Notes: generated from the letters alone by a model not told the origin. Counted from the first letter of the stretch, positions 15,597 to 25,090 are shown. The stretch is 64,000 bases of DNA from JASLBX01 sp035762665 (GCA_035762665.1 DASTNZ010000168.1:1-64000); one strand, 5' to 3'. A program made the numbers and translations.

Positions 15597-17030
15597 GTGG
15601 CAAGCGTCCCGAGCATCTCGTATTCGATCACTGTCCGCCTCGAGGTTCCAGCTGGAGGAGCGGCCGTCAGCCGGCTCACGTCCGCCGTGGAGAAGGCTGG
15701 TGGGCTCGTGACCGCCCTCGACGTCACGGCGTCCGGGCACGAGCGCATCCGGGTGGATGTCACCTGTGCGGCCACCTCAACAGCGCACGCCGACGAGCTG
15801 GTCATCGCGTTGCGTTCCGTCGAGGGCGTGACTATCGACAAGGTGAGCGACCGGACGTTCCTCGTACACCTCGGCGGCAAGCTCGAGATCAATTCGAAGG
15901 TGCCGATCCGCAACCGGGACGACCTGTCGTTGATTTACACGCCTGGCGTCGCGCGCATCTGTACGGCGATCGCCGAGAATCCCGAGGACGCCCGCCGGTT
16001 GACGATCAAGCGAAACACGGTTGCGGTGGTGACGGACGGCTCTGCTGTGCTGGGCTTGGGGAACCTCGGTGCCATGGCAGCTCTGCCAGTGATGGAGGGC
16101 AAGGCCGCACTGTTCAAGCGGTTCGGCGACATCGACGCGTTTCCCATCTGCCTGGACACCCAAGATCCGGACAAGATCGTCGAGATAGTCCAGGCTATCG
16201 CCCCGGTGTTCGCCGGCATCAACCTCGAGGACATCTCCGCTCCGCGCTGCTTCGAGATCGAGGCACGCCTGCGCGAGTTGCTGGACATCCCGGTGTTCCA
16301 CGACGATCAGCACGGGACGGCCATCGTGGTGCTGGCGGCCCTGTACAACGCGCTGAAGGTGGTCGGTAAGGACATCGGCTCGATCAGGGTCACGATGTCG
16401 GGCGCTGGCGCGGCCGGCCGTGCGATCGCCGGGTTGCTCCTGGATGCGGGCGTGCGCGACATCGTCGCGGCCGACCGGGTGGGTGTGATTCACCGCGGGC
16501 GTGAGCGCCTGCACGGATCTGCGGAGTGGTTTATCGAGCACACCAACCCACGCGGTGTCACGGGAAGCCTGCGCGATGCCCTCGCCGCCGCGGACGTGTT
16601 CATCGGTGTGTCCGGGCCGAATATCCTGACCGGCGACGACATCGCGACGATGGCGGACGGGGCGATCGTGTTCGCTCTCGCGAACCCGGACCCCGAGGTC
16701 GACCCGGTCGCGGCCGCCGAACATGCCACGGTGGTTGCGACCGGACGCAGCGACTACCCCAACCAGATCAACAACGTGCTGGCCTTTCCTGGGGTCTTCC
16801 GGGGCCTGCTCGATGCGCACAGCAAGACCATCACATCCGAGATGCTGCTGGCAGCGGCCCGAGCGCTGGCTAACACGGTGACCGACGAGGAGATCAACCC
16901 CGCCTACATCATGCCGAGCGTGTTCCACCCCGGCGTTTCGGACACGGTGGCGGCTGCTGTCCGCAAGAGCGTCGAGGACGTGCGCCGTGCCATCGTCGAG
17001 ACCGGCGAAATCCCGGCCCAAGCCGTCTGA
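15597..17030 (+). CDS. NAD(P)-dependent malic enzyme with N-terminal ACT-like domain
   Basis: A 477-aa enzyme decarboxylating malate to pyruvate. Residues 1-80 look like an ACT-type regulatory domain (SYSITVRLEVPAGGAAVSRL), which may sense an effector. The catalytic part has LSLIYTPGVARIC (conserved Tyr), VVTDGSAVLGLGNLG, GINLEDISAPRCFEIE (metal-binding acidic residues) and VFHDDQHGTAIV. The NAD(P)-binding domain has VTMSGAGAAGRAIAGLL. C-terminal FALANPDPEV and SDYPNQINNVLAFPG are family hallmarks. The start is GTG at 15597, leaderless. It meets the LuxR-type regulator tail to tail with only three bases between stops. Confidence 0.93.
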   Translation: MASVPSISYSITVRLEVPAGGAAVSRLTSAVEKAGGLVTALDVTASGHERIRVDVTCAATSTAHADELVIALRSVEGVTIDKVSDRTFLVHLGGKLEINSKVPIRNRDDLSLIYTPGVARICTAIAENPEDARRLTIKRNTVAVVTDGSAVLGLGNLGAMAALPVMEGKAALFKRFGDIDAFPICLDTQDPDKIVEIVQAIAPVFAGINLEDISAPRCFEIEARLRELLDIPVFHDDQHGTAIVVLAALYNALKVVGKDIGSIRVTMSGAGAAGRAIAGLLLDAGVRDIVAADRVGVIHRGRERLHGSAEWFIEHTNPRGVTGSLRDALAAADVFIGVSGPNILTGDDIATMADGAIVFALANPDPEVDPVAAAEHATVVATGRSDYPNQINNVLAFPGVFRGLLDAHSKTITSEMLLAAARALANTVTDEEINPAYIMPSVFHPGVSDTVAAAVRKSVEDVRRAIVETGEIPAQAV

Positions 17031-17033
17031 CTC

Positions 17034-20021
17034 CTAACGCGGTTCGGAGAGCAGGCCGCGCTGGTATGCGATCGACACCGCTTCGGTGCGGCTGGCGGCG
17101 TCCAGCTTCGCCATCACCCGCGACACGTGGACGCTGACCGTCTTCTCGCTGATGAACAGCTCGTCGCCGATCTGCCGGTTCGTCCGACCGGCCGCGACGA
17201 GCCTCAGCACCCCTGCCTCCCGCGGGGTCAAGGTGTCCGCGACCGGAGCCACCGCCCCACTGAGCCCAAGGCGGGCGCGGTTCGCCAGCGAGCGGGACGC
17301 TTCGGCCAGCGGCTCGGCGCACAACTGGTCGGCCACCTCCAGAGCCGCCGCGAGCTCGGTGGCCGCTCCGGCACGATCGCCTGTCGTGGCCAGGATGTCG
17401 GCAAGCCGCCAGCGGGCTAACGCTTGCGGGTAGACCTCCCCGTAGTCGAATGCCTCGATCACTTCTCGCCATGGCGCCGGGTCGTTCTCGGCAAGCAGGC
17501 GGCTGCGCTCCGCCCGGCACCGCGCGAGCCAGGCCAGCCCTTCCGGGCCGAGAGTCGCCGTCCGTGGGACGCCGTGCTCTGCGGTGCTTTCGGCGAACTC
17601 CGCGTACCGTAAACCTTTGCTAACCGCTTCATTCTCGGTGTGGGCATCTTGCCGGTGGCGGGCCTGCGCCGCTAGGTCGGCAGCGGCGCCAAGGGCAAGT
17701 GTGGCCATCCGGATGCCGGCGAGTGGCCACTCGGAGCTTGACTGCTTGCGGACGGCGTCCATAGCTTCGTCGATGAGTTGCATGGCGGCGACCGGATTAC
17801 CCTGCCAGCAGGCGATCTCTGCCCCCGCCACGCCAGAGAGTTGGGCGATCTGATCGTCGTGCGGCCATTCCGGCCGCACCTTGGCGAACATCCGAATGGC
17901 GGCGTCGAATTGGCCGCGCCCGGCCTGGACGAGTCCGCCCGCAGCGGCGATCAGCGCCGAGATGGTGTCGGAGACCTGTTCATCGGGTGGCGTGGCGGCC
18001 GCCGCGGCCCGGTCCCAATCGCCGCGGGCGTAGTGCGTCATCACCTGCATCCAGCGCAGCGCCCGCCCGAACGGACTCCACGTCAGCCCGACCTCGCTCG
18101 CCCGGGCCACGCCGTCATCGGCAGCCTGGGCGGCTCGGTCGAGGCGACCGAGTTCGTACTCGTTGACGCACAGGTTGAACTTGGCCCGCAGCTCGACTTC
18201 GTGCGCACGCGCCTCGGCGGCCTTTTCGCCGGCCCGAACCAGCAAATCGCACGACTCATCGGGCCGCCCCTCGCGCAGGTCGGTGTACGCAAGCGTGATC
18301 AGTGCGTCAGCCTGCGCTGATGCGGAATGGGCTGCTCGAGCGTCCGCGATGGCGGCCTCTGCGTATGCCCGGGACTCGGCCGTGTCGTTCTGTACGCACC
18401 TGGCGAGCACGGCGAGGACTCGGGCCCGCTCCTTGCTGGGCTCGGCGTGTTCGACAAGTCGCCACGCCTCTTTGGCGGTCTCGCGTGCTTCGTCGAGTCG
18501 CCCGTCGGTGAGCAGCGCCTCGCTGAGCTGGCGGAGCACACCGGCACGTGCGACCGGATCACTCGTCTGTTCTGCGCGGGCCACCGCCGCCCGGGCATAG
18601 GCGAGGCCACGTTCGGGGTGGCCGGCTGCGGCGGCGACATAGGCCGCCTTACGCAGCAGTTCAAGCTCGCTGACGCCCGCCCGTGCCTCGGCGTCGTCGA
18701 CCGCGTCCCAGAGTTCCAGAGCCTGCTCGACGTGTCGCAACTCGGCGGCGAGCGCGCCGACCGTCCTCGCGTAGTCGGCCGCCCGGATTGAGCCGCTGAG
18801 CGCCGTAGCCAAGTCGTTGCTGTGAAGGCTGTGGAATGCGAGGTATTCCGCGGCCCTCGGGTCCGGGTTCTCGGTTGCGAGCTTGGCGTAGGCGGTGTGC
18901 AGCCGGACCCGCTCGCCAGGCAAGAGGTCCGCGTATACGGCCTCGCGCAGCAGAGCATGCCGGAACGTATATGCGTCGGCGAACGATTCACTAGGGACGA
19001 GAATGTGGTGCTGGATGGCTTCGCGCAGAGCCACGTCGAGCTCGTCGTGCTCCATGCCCAGCACACCCGCCAGGGTGGCGTGGCGCACGTGCCGCCAGCC
19101 AGTAACCGAGGCGGCGCGCATCACGCGCTGGGCGGTGGTTCCGAGCTGTTCGACCCGCGAGAGCAGAACGTCGGCGAGAGCAGTAGGTATACCGCCCGCC
19201 TGAGTGGCCGCAGCGGCAAGGAGTTCTTCGGCGAAGAACGCATTACCCTCGGAGCGCTCAGCGACGCGGCTCACGGCGTCGTCGTCAAGGGTCTCGTCGG
19301 CGAGAGCGCGGACGAAGGTCCGGGCATCGGCCGGTTCGAACGGATGAAGATTGAGGCGCTCGACGACCAGCAGCCGGACCAGTTCGGCCAGCAGCGGCCG
19401 CAAGGGATGCTGCCGGTGCAGGTCGTCAGACCGGTACGTGGCCACTACAAGCAGCCGCTGCCGGCCGATCCTGGAGAGCAGGAACGACATCAAATCGCGC
19501 GTGGACGGATCGGCCCAGTGCATGTCCTCGATCGCGAGCACAACCGTTTGATCGGTCGCCAGCCCGGTGAGCGCCCCGAGAACCGCGTCGAAGAGTCGCA
19601 ACTGGCCGAGCTTGCCGCCGCCGCCATCGTCGGCCGACGCCGGGATTGGTGGCTCGGGCAGACTTCCGACCCCGGTGAGCCCGGCCAGGACCGGCCACGC
19701 AGCAACGGCATCCGGGTGGGTGGCCCGAAGCCGCTCGAACACTTCGGTGAACGGTAGGTATGGCAGGCCGGCGTCGCCGACACCGAGGCAGCGGCCGAGG
19801 AGGACAAGCGCGCCGGCCGCCTCGGCCCGGTGGCTGAACTCAGACAGCAGCCGGCTTTTGCCGACGCCGGCCTCACCGGAGATGAGCACCGCGCCGGCCG
19901 CGCCATCGTGGGCGCGGCGCAACGCGGCGGCGAGCTGTTCTAGCTCGGCATTGCGGGCGACGAACGCGACGCCAGAACCAAGTCGTGGCACATAACCGAT
20001 GCTCGCATACAGGTCCGACAT
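17034..20021 (-). CDS. LuxR-family regulator with AAA ATPase domain (LAL type)
   Basis: A 995-aa large ATP-binding LuxR-type regulator. The Walker A motif is GEAGVGKS (residues 49-56). A Walker B-like LAIEDMHWADPSTRDL follows at about 160. A long stretch of helical TPR-like repeats (about 400-900) may bind an effector or partner. The C-terminal LuxR helix-turn-helix (TPREAGVLRLVAAGRTNRQI through KTVSVHVSRVMAKL) occupies about residues 925-990. The target genes are not evident, and neighbours give no clear hint; the small gene directly downstream is a candidate co-transcribed partner only by strand, because it lies upstream of this gene. Confidence 0.92.
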   Translation of the reverse strand: MSDLYASIGYVPRLGSGVAFVARNAELEQLAAALRRAHDGAAGAVLISGEAGVGKSRLLSEFSHRAEAAGALVLLGRCLGVGDAGLPYLPFTEVFERLRATHPDAVAAWPVLAGLTGVGSLPEPPIPASADDGGGGKLGQLRLFDAVLGALTGLATDQTVVLAIEDMHWADPSTRDLMSFLLSRIGRQRLLVVATYRSDDLHRQHPLRPLLAELVRLLVVERLNLHPFEPADARTFVRALADETLDDDAVSRVAERSEGNAFFAEELLAAAATQAGGIPTALADVLLSRVEQLGTTAQRVMRAASVTGWRHVRHATLAGVLGMEHDELDVALREAIQHHILVPSESFADAYTFRHALLREAVYADLLPGERVRLHTAYAKLATENPDPRAAEYLAFHSLHSNDLATALSGSIRAADYARTVGALAAELRHVEQALELWDAVDDAEARAGVSELELLRKAAYVAAAAGHPERGLAYARAAVARAEQTSDPVARAGVLRQLSEALLTDGRLDEARETAKEAWRLVEHAEPSKERARVLAVLARCVQNDTAESRAYAEAAIADARAAHSASAQADALITLAYTDLREGRPDESCDLLVRAGEKAAEARAHEVELRAKFNLCVNEYELGRLDRAAQAADDGVARASEVGLTWSPFGRALRWMQVMTHYARGDWDRAAAAATPPDEQVSDTISALIAAAGGLVQAGRGQFDAAIRMFAKVRPEWPHDDQIAQLSGVAGAEIACWQGNPVAAMQLIDEAMDAVRKQSSSEWPLAGIRMATLALGAAADLAAQARHRQDAHTENEAVSKGLRYAEFAESTAEHGVPRTATLGPEGLAWLARCRAERSRLLAENDPAPWREVIEAFDYGEVYPQALARWRLADILATTGDRAGAATELAAALEVADQLCAEPLAEASRSLANRARLGLSGAVAPVADTLTPREAGVLRLVAAGRTNRQIGDELFISEKTVSVHVSRVMAKLDAASRTEAVSIAYQRGLLSEPR

Positions 20022-20034
20022 GCGGCGTGTCCGA

Positions 20035-20250
20035 TCACACTGGGCGGGGCCATTCGGTCAGGGAATCCAGGGACCGCCGGACCCGGCCGGCGAGCGACGC
20101 CGCGGCTCGGCCAACGGCTCGGCGTGCGCGGTGGTCGCGAGGACGCGGAATGGGACGGGCATGCGCGCGCCGGTAGTGATCGGCCTCCTGACGAAGCTGC
20201 TGCTGCCGGTAGGTCACCTGCGCGAGCAGGTGATCTGGTGTGTACGTCAT
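20035..20250 (-). CDS. Small basic hypothetical protein
   Basis: A 71-aa Arg/His-rich soluble protein (MTYTPDHLLAQVTYRQQQLR, then RPIPRPRDHRARRAVGR). It has no membrane segment and no motif I recognise. GGAG sits 8 nt before the ATG, and a 7-bp palindrome lies 13-33 bp upstream of the start. It is located 13 bp upstream of the LuxR-type regulator and on the same strand, so both could share a transcript. Confidence 0.6.
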   Translation of the reverse strand: MTYTPDHLLAQVTYRQQQLRQEADHYRRAHARPIPRPRDHRARRAVGRAAASLAGRVRRSLDSLTEWPRPV

Positions 20251-20262
20251 GGCGTGCTCCTC

Positions 20263-20283
20263 ATCTCGTTGTAACCACGAGAT
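20263..20283. promoter_or_regulatory. Palindrome upstream of the small basic protein
   Basis: ATCTCGT-TGTAACC-ACGAGAT: perfect 7-bp arms with a 7-nt spacer, between the ribosome binding site and the likely promoter. It is a candidate operator, possibly for the adjacent LuxR-type regulator. Confidence 0.4.
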
Positions 20284-20423
20284 TCGTCGTAAGGAGCGGC
20301 CTGGCGCATCAGGCAACTACGCACACCTGTCGCGCGGGACCCTTACCTGGAACGCGCTGGCCTTACCTCCGGCATCGCATAGCGGATACGGCACGCTGAA
20401 CTGAGAGCACCCAATCGCCAAAC

Positions 20424-20446
20424 TTAGGTAAGGCTAAGCATAGACT
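20424..20446 (+). promoter_or_regulatory. IdeR/DtxR iron box over the promoter of the iron importer
   Basis: TTAGGTAAGGCTAAGCATA (20424-20442) is close to the IdeR consensus TTAGGTTAGGCTAACCTAA. A -10 element TAGACT (20441-20446) overlaps its right end. Iron-loaded IdeR/DtxR bound here would block transcription of the three-gene importer operon. Confidence 0.85.
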
Positions 20447-20491
20447 GAGCGGCGCAGAGACGTCCGTCCACGAAGTGGAGGCCTTACCCCA

Positions 20492-21520
20492 ATGCGCCCG
20501 CGTATCATCTCGACCGCTGCGGCGGCCGCTGCTGCCGTGCTCTTCCTCGCCGCATGCGGTGGGGATGGTGAAGCCGATGGAGTGGACGATTCCAAGCTGG
20601 TTGTGTACTCGGGGCGGAACGAGTCACTTGTCCAACCGGTCATCGACCAGTTCCAGGACGCTACCGGCATCGAGGTCTCCGTGCGGTACGGCAGCACTGC
20701 GCAGTTGGCTGCGCAGCTGGTCGAAGAGGGCGACCGATCGCCCGCCGACGTGTACTTCGCCCAGGACGGCGGGGCGCTAGGTGCACTGACGAAGGCGGAG
20801 ATGTTCGCTGAGCTGCCCGGTGAGATGCTGGGTGCCGTCGACGAGCGGTTCCAGGCCGTGGACGGTACGTGGGTGGGCACCAGCGGCCGGGTCCGCGTGA
20901 TCGCGTACAACGGCGAGGAGCTGGCCGAGTCAGACGTGCCGGACAGCGTCTTCGATCTCACTACACCTGAGTGGAGCGGCCGCGTCGGGATCGCGCCGGG
21001 TAATGCCTCGTTCCAGGCGTTCGTCACGGCGATAAGGGTGCTCGAAGGCGAGGACGTCGCCCAGCGGTGGCTGGAGGGAATGGCTGCCAACAATGTCGAG
21101 CGCTTCGACAACAACGTCCTGGTACTCGACGCCGTCAACGACGGTGTCGTCGATCTCGGTCTGATCAACCACTATTACTGGTACGAGAAGGTTGCGGAAG
21201 AAGGCGAGGACGCGGTGTCCGCACGCCTCAAGTTTTTGCCCGGTGACGATCCGGGATCGCTGATCAACGTAGCCGGTGTCGGGGTCCTGGCCAGTTCTGA
21301 CCGCAGCGACGAGGCCACGCAGTTCGTCGAGTTCTTGCTCAGCGAGGATGCGCAGGCCTACTTCGCCGAGGAGACAAAGGAGTACCCGCTGGTACCGGGC
21401 GTCCCTACAGCGGAGGGGTTGCCCCCGATTGATTCCCTCGACGCACCAGCGATCGACCTGTCGGATCTCGACTCGCTGGAGGAGACCCTGCGGATGATCG
21501 AGGAGGCCGGGCTCACCTGA
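20492..21520 (+). CDS. Iron(III) ABC transporter substrate-binding lipoprotein
   Basis: A 342-aa FbpA/FutA-type periplasmic-binding lipoprotein. The signal peptide ends in the lipobox LAAC (Cys22). The mature part begins KLVVYSGRNESLVQPVIDQF, characteristic of ferric-iron binding proteins, and contains a Tyr-rich stretch NHYYWYEK, where the paired tyrosines that bind Fe(III) are expected. GTGGAGG stands about 9 nt before the ATG. The gene is first in a three-gene operon (binding protein, permease, ATPase) behind an IdeR box, so iron-repressed import is well supported. Confidence 0.93.
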   Translation: MRPRIISTAAAAAAAVLFLAACGGDGEADGVDDSKLVVYSGRNESLVQPVIDQFQDATGIEVSVRYGSTAQLAAQLVEEGDRSPADVYFAQDGGALGALTKAEMFAELPGEMLGAVDERFQAVDGTWVGTSGRVRVIAYNGEELAESDVPDSVFDLTTPEWSGRVGIAPGNASFQAFVTAIRVLEGEDVAQRWLEGMAANNVERFDNNVLVLDAVNDGVVDLGLINHYYWYEKVAEEGEDAVSARLKFLPGDDPGSLINVAGVGVLASSDRSDEATQFVEFLLSEDAQAYFAEETKEYPLVPGVPTAEGLPPIDSLDAPAIDLSDLDSLEETLRMIEEAGLT

Positions 21521-23172
21521 TGGTCGCGCCTGTGCCCACCGGGCCGGTCACTGTCGATTCCGCCGGATCGTCCGGCGGGTCGGTGGGTCGCGCGCCGCGC
21601 CGAAGGCGGCCGCCAGCCGTGCTCGTCGTGCCGGCCATCGTGGCCGCCGCGATCGCGCTGCTGCCACTCGGCTACCTCGTGATCCGCTCGTTGGACCGCG
21701 GCCTCGTTGAACTGCTCGAAATTCTGTGGCGGGACCGGACCCTCCGACTGACACTGCAGAGCCTGTGGCTGACCGGCGCTGTGACCGTCCTGTCCTTGGT
21801 AGTCGGAGTCTCGCTCGCCTGGCTGACCATGCGGACCGCCCTTCCCGGGCGCGCGGGCTGGGCCGTGGTCGCTGCTCTACCGCTGGCCGTGCCGTCGTAC
21901 GTGGCGGCATACGTCTGGATCGCGGCGTTCCCACGGCTTGATCCGTTCTTCGGCTCGGTACTGGTACTGACTCTGTGCTGCTACCCGTACGTGCTGCTCC
22001 CGGTCGCCGCCATGCTGCATCGCACTGACCCCGCCCTTGAAGAGGTGGCACGCTCGCTCGGCCGTGGGCAATGGCACACGTTCCTGACCGTCACATTGCG
22101 GCAGGTCCGGCCGGCCGCCGCAGCAGGTGCGCTGCTCGTGGCGCTGTACACGATGTCGGATTTCGGCGTCCCCGCGATCCTCCGCCTCGACGTCCTGACT
22201 CGCGACATCTTCATTTCCTACCAGTCCAGCTTCGACGGGACCCGGCCGGCCGTGCTCGGACTGATCCTCGTTGTGCTCACCGTGGTGATCGTGTGGGGCG
22301 AGGGGCGCAGCCGAGGGCGGGCAGCCCAGGCCCGGGTCGGAGCAGGGACGGCTCGTCAACACCACCCGATCGTGCTGAGACCATGGGCAACTCTCGCCGG
22401 GCTGGGCTGGCTAGCCGCCGTGGCTGCGCTCGCCCTTGGGATGCCGATCGTGAGCCTCGCCTACTGGGTGTCCAGGGGCAGTTCCGCCGGGCTGGACCTG
22501 GACGCGTTCAGCTCCGCCGCCGCCTCCACAATCTCTGTCGCCGCACTTGGTGCTCTCGTAACGACGGCACTGGCGGTACCGGTAGGTGTTCTGGCAGCGC
22601 GGTACCGGACGTCGGGGGTACGCCTGCTGGAGCAGGCCTCCTATGCGGGTCACGCATTACCCGGGCTGGTGGTGGCGCTGTCTTTGGTGTTCTTCGGAGT
22701 GCGGTACGCCCAGCCGATCTACCAGCAAACGCCGCTGCTCGTCCTCGCCTACGCCGTCTTGTTCCTCCCGGCCGCGGTGGGCGCCGTGCGGGCGTCGGTT
22801 TCACAGGCCCCTCCCGTCCTGGAGGAAGTGGCTAGGTCGCTCGGCCGATCGCCGGGCAGGGTGTTGCGGGACGTCACGCTGCCGCTGGCCGGGCCAGGGG
22901 TGGCCGCCGGGGCGGCCCTGGTCTTCCTCACCGTGATGAAGGAGCTGCCGGCGACCCTGCTGTTGCGTCCCACTGGCATGGAGACGCTGGCGACGCGGCT
23001 GTGGGCCAACACCGAGGTAGGCGCGTATGCGGCGGCCGCTCCCTATGGGGCGCTACTGATCTTGCTGGCAGCACTGCCGACCTTCCTTTTGGGCTACCGG
23101 CAGCGATCGTCCACACTGGAATTGGAGTCGGCGCGGGCGTCCCGGCTCGATCCGGCGGAGGTGGCAACGTGA
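21520..23172 (+). CDS. Iron(III) ABC transporter permease (duplicated permease domains)
   Basis: A 550-aa integral membrane protein with about 12 membrane helices, made of two homologous permease halves. Each carries the ABC-permease EAA-type loop: LEEVARSLGRGQWHTFLTVTL in the first half and LEEVARSLGRSPGRVLRDVTL in the second. This fused FbpB-type layout is usual for ferric-iron importers. The ATG overlaps the preceding stop by one base (TGATG), and the end overlaps the ATPase start (GTGA), indicating coupled translation. Confidence 0.93.
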   Translation: MVAPVPTGPVTVDSAGSSGGSVGRAPRRRRPPAVLVVPAIVAAAIALLPLGYLVIRSLDRGLVELLEILWRDRTLRLTLQSLWLTGAVTVLSLVVGVSLAWLTMRTALPGRAGWAVVAALPLAVPSYVAAYVWIAAFPRLDPFFGSVLVLTLCCYPYVLLPVAAMLHRTDPALEEVARSLGRGQWHTFLTVTLRQVRPAAAAGALLVALYTMSDFGVPAILRLDVLTRDIFISYQSSFDGTRPAVLGLILVVLTVVIVWGEGRSRGRAAQARVGAGTARQHHPIVLRPWATLAGLGWLAAVAALALGMPIVSLAYWVSRGSSAGLDLDAFSSAAASTISVAALGALVTTALAVPVGVLAARYRTSGVRLLEQASYAGHALPGLVVALSLVFFGVRYAQPIYQQTPLLVLAYAVLFLPAAVGAVRASVSQAPPVLEEVARSLGRSPGRVLRDVTLPLAGPGVAAGAALVFLTVMKELPATLLLRPTGMETLATRLWANTEVGAYAAAAPYGALLILLAALPTFLLGYRQRSSTLELESARASRLDPAEVAT

Positions 23173-24203
23173 GCGAGCTCGTGATCGAGGGGCTGGTGAA
23201 GTCCTTCGGTGGCCCGCGCATCCTCGACGGCCTGGATCTTACCGTCCCCGAAGGGGCGCTTGCAGCTGTGCTCGGGCCGTCCGGTTGCGGCAAGACCACG
23301 CTGTTGCGCGTCGTAGCCGGCTTCGAGCAGGCGGACGCGGGAACGATCGTGCTCGGCGGGACGAAGGTCGCCGGCGAGGGCCGTCACGTGCCGCCCGAAC
23401 GCCGGCGGGTAGGGGTCGTCCCGCAAGAAGGGGCGCTCTTTCCCCACCTGACTGTGGCGGGCAACGTGGGATTCGGCCTGGGCCGCGGACGTCAGCACAC
23501 GGCGCGTGTCGACGAGTTGCTCGAACTGGTCGGGCTGGCCGGCTTCGGCGGCCGGATGCCCTACGAGCTGTCCGGCGGCCAGCAGCAGCGGGTGGCTCTG
23601 GCGCGGGCGCTGGCGCCCGGGCCTGCACTGGTCTTGCTGGACGAGCCGTTCAGCGCCCTTGATACCGGGCTGCGGGCCTCCGTCCGGGAGGACGTCCGGA
23701 CGGCGCTGCGGGCCACTGGTGCCACCGCTGTCCTGGTCACGCATGACCAGGAGGAGGCTCTGTCGATGGCCGACCTGGTGGCGGTGATGGATCGGGGCGG
23801 GATCGCGCAGGTCGCCGCTCCGGGCGAGCTGTATGCCACCCCGGTCGACCTCGGAGTGGCTACCTTCGTCGGCGATGCAGTGGTACTCGACGTGATTGCG
23901 GACGGCAAACGAGCCGACAGCGCTCTCGGTCCCCTCGAGCTTCGCGAGTCGGTCCACGGTTCCGGTCGGGTGGTCGTCCGACCTGAGCAGATCACCCTGA
24001 CCGACGTGGGTAACGGCATCCCTGCCACGGTGACGGCCACCGTCTTCTACGGCCACGACGCTCTGGTACGCGTCGACGTCGCGGGCTCGGACGGACCGGT
24101 TCCGGTGGCGATAAGGCGGCTCGGAGCACCTACGGACGTCACGATCGGCGAGAGCGTAGGGGTCCAGGTGGTCGGTCCGGTGAGTTTCTACCCCGCCGCG
24201 TGA
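23169..24203 (+). CDS. Iron(III) ABC transporter ATP-binding protein
   Basis: A 344-aa FbpC-type ATPase. Walker A is GPSGCGKTT (about residues 36-44), the Q-loop lies near VVPQEGALFPHLTV, the signature is LSGGQQQR, Walker B is LVLLDEP, and the H-loop is LVTHDQEEALSMAD. A C-terminal TOBE-type domain (about 240-344) completes the usual MalK/FbpC layout. The start GTG overlaps the permease stop by four bases. It powers uptake by the two upstream proteins. Confidence 0.93.
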   Translation: MSELVIEGLVKSFGGPRILDGLDLTVPEGALAAVLGPSGCGKTTLLRVVAGFEQADAGTIVLGGTKVAGEGRHVPPERRRVGVVPQEGALFPHLTVAGNVGFGLGRGRQHTARVDELLELVGLAGFGGRMPYELSGGQQQRVALARALAPGPALVLLDEPFSALDTGLRASVREDVRTALRATGATAVLVTHDQEEALSMADLVAVMDRGGIAQVAAPGELYATPVDLGVATFVGDAVVLDVIADGKRADSALGPLELRESVHGSGRVVVRPEQITLTDVGNGIPATVTATVFYGHDALVRVDVAGSDGPVPVAIRRLGAPTDVTIGESVGVQVVGPVSFYPAA

Positions 24204-24227
24204 CGACACGCCGGTCAACCGTGCACC

Positions 24228-24785
24228 ATGGTGGACATGAGCCTCGCGGGACGGTTACTGGTCGCGGCGCCCGCGCTTGCCGATCCGAACTTCGACCGGA
24301 CGGTCGTGCTGCTGCTCTCCCATGACGAGGATGGTGCCCTCGGCGTGGTTGTGAACCGTCCTACCGAGGTACCGATCACTTCGATCTTGCCGGCTTGGCA
24401 GCCGGTCGTGTCGGAACCCGACGTCGTGTTCCGTGGCGGCCCGGTCAGCCTGGACAGCGCACTCGGCTTGGTGATCCTCGCGAATGATGACGAACCGCCG
24501 GGCGTGCGCCGGGTCAGCGGCAAACTCGGCGTGGTCGATCTGGATGCGCCGCCGGAAGTCGTCTCACCCGCCGTTGTGGGTATGCGGGTGTTCGCCGGTT
24601 ATGCGGGGTGGTCGCCCGAACAGCTCGAGTCAGAGATCGGCGAGGGCGCGTGGTACGTCGTGGACGCGGAGACCACGGACGCGTTCTCCAGCGCGGCGGA
24701 GAACTTGTGGCGCACCGTGCTCCGCAGGCAAGCCGGGCCCCTGTCGTGGCTCGCGACGTTTCCCCCCGACCCGTCTATGAACTAA
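24228..24785 (+). CDS. YqgE/AlgH-family protein
   Basis: A 185-aa protein of the YqgE/AlgH family (DUF179). The family signature is clear: LAGRLLVAAPALADPNFDRTVVLLLSHDEDGALGVVVNRP, then VFRGGPVSLDSALGLVI and RVFAGYAGWSPEQLESEI. The biochemical role is not established. Starts at ATG 24228 or ATG 24237 are both possible; the latter gives MSLAGRLLV, nearer the usual beginning. It ends in a 4-bp tail-to-tail overlap with the DUF3039 gene. Confidence 0.9.
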   Translation: MVDMSLAGRLLVAAPALADPNFDRTVVLLLSHDEDGALGVVVNRPTEVPITSILPAWQPVVSEPDVVFRGGPVSLDSALGLVILANDDEPPGVRRVSGKLGVVDLDAPPEVVSPAVVGMRVFAGYAGWSPEQLESEIGEGAWYVVDAETTDAFSSAAENLWRTVLRRQAGPLSWLATFPPDPSMN

Positions 24786-25054
24786 CTGCCGTCGCCCTCG
24801 CCCCCACCGTCGCCTGGGCGAAGCTTGTCCCAGATCTCCTTACAGGTGGGGCAGACGGGATACTTCTGCGGATCACGGCTGGGTACCCAGACCTTGCCGC
24901 ACAGGGCGATGACCGGTGTGCCGTTGACCATCGCTTCGGTGAGCTTGTCCTTGGGCACATAGTGTGAGAACCGTTCGTGGTCTCCGTCGCCGGTGCTCGG
25001 GCGGGTGCGCGTCTCCTCGACCGTCTGGGCGCCGGGGCTTAGTTGGGTGCTCAC
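24782..25054 (-). CDS. DUF3039 protein
   Basis: A 90-aa actinobacterial conserved protein. The core is HERFSHYVPKDKLTEAMVNG, then VIALCGKVWVPSRDPQKYPVCPTCKEIWD, where Cys residues (CGK and CPTC) may bind a metal. There is no known function. The start is GTG at 25054, which follows a TAGACT box by seven bases, so the mRNA is probably leaderless. A Gly/Asp-rich tail ends the protein. Confidence 0.88.
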   Translation of the reverse strand: MSTQLSPGAQTVEETRTRPSTGDGDHERFSHYVPKDKLTEAMVNGTPVIALCGKVWVPSRDPQKYPVCPTCKEIWDKLRPGDGGGEGDGS

Positions 25055-25061
25055 AAGTTCA

Positions 25062-25067
25062 AGTCTA
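25062..25067 (-). promoter_or_regulatory. -10 box of leaderless DUF3039 gene
   Basis: TAGACT (TANNNT) lies 7 nt before the GTG start codon. Confidence 0.5.
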
Positions 25068-25071
25068 CGGG

Positions 25072-25090
25072 TCGATCACGTTCAGCATGC
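25072..25090 (+). repeat. Copy B of the three-copy intergenic repeat
   Basis: TCGATCACGTTCAGCATGC differs from copy C (50742-50760) at one base and matches copy A (5381-5400) at 17 of 19. It sits just upstream of the DUF3039 promoter. Confidence 0.5.

Noticed and set aside
15474..15603. Longer reading of the PfkB-type gene (to 15603)
   Set aside because: The extra 43 residues overlap the malic enzyme promoter and show no conservation; GTG 15474 has a good leaderless -10.
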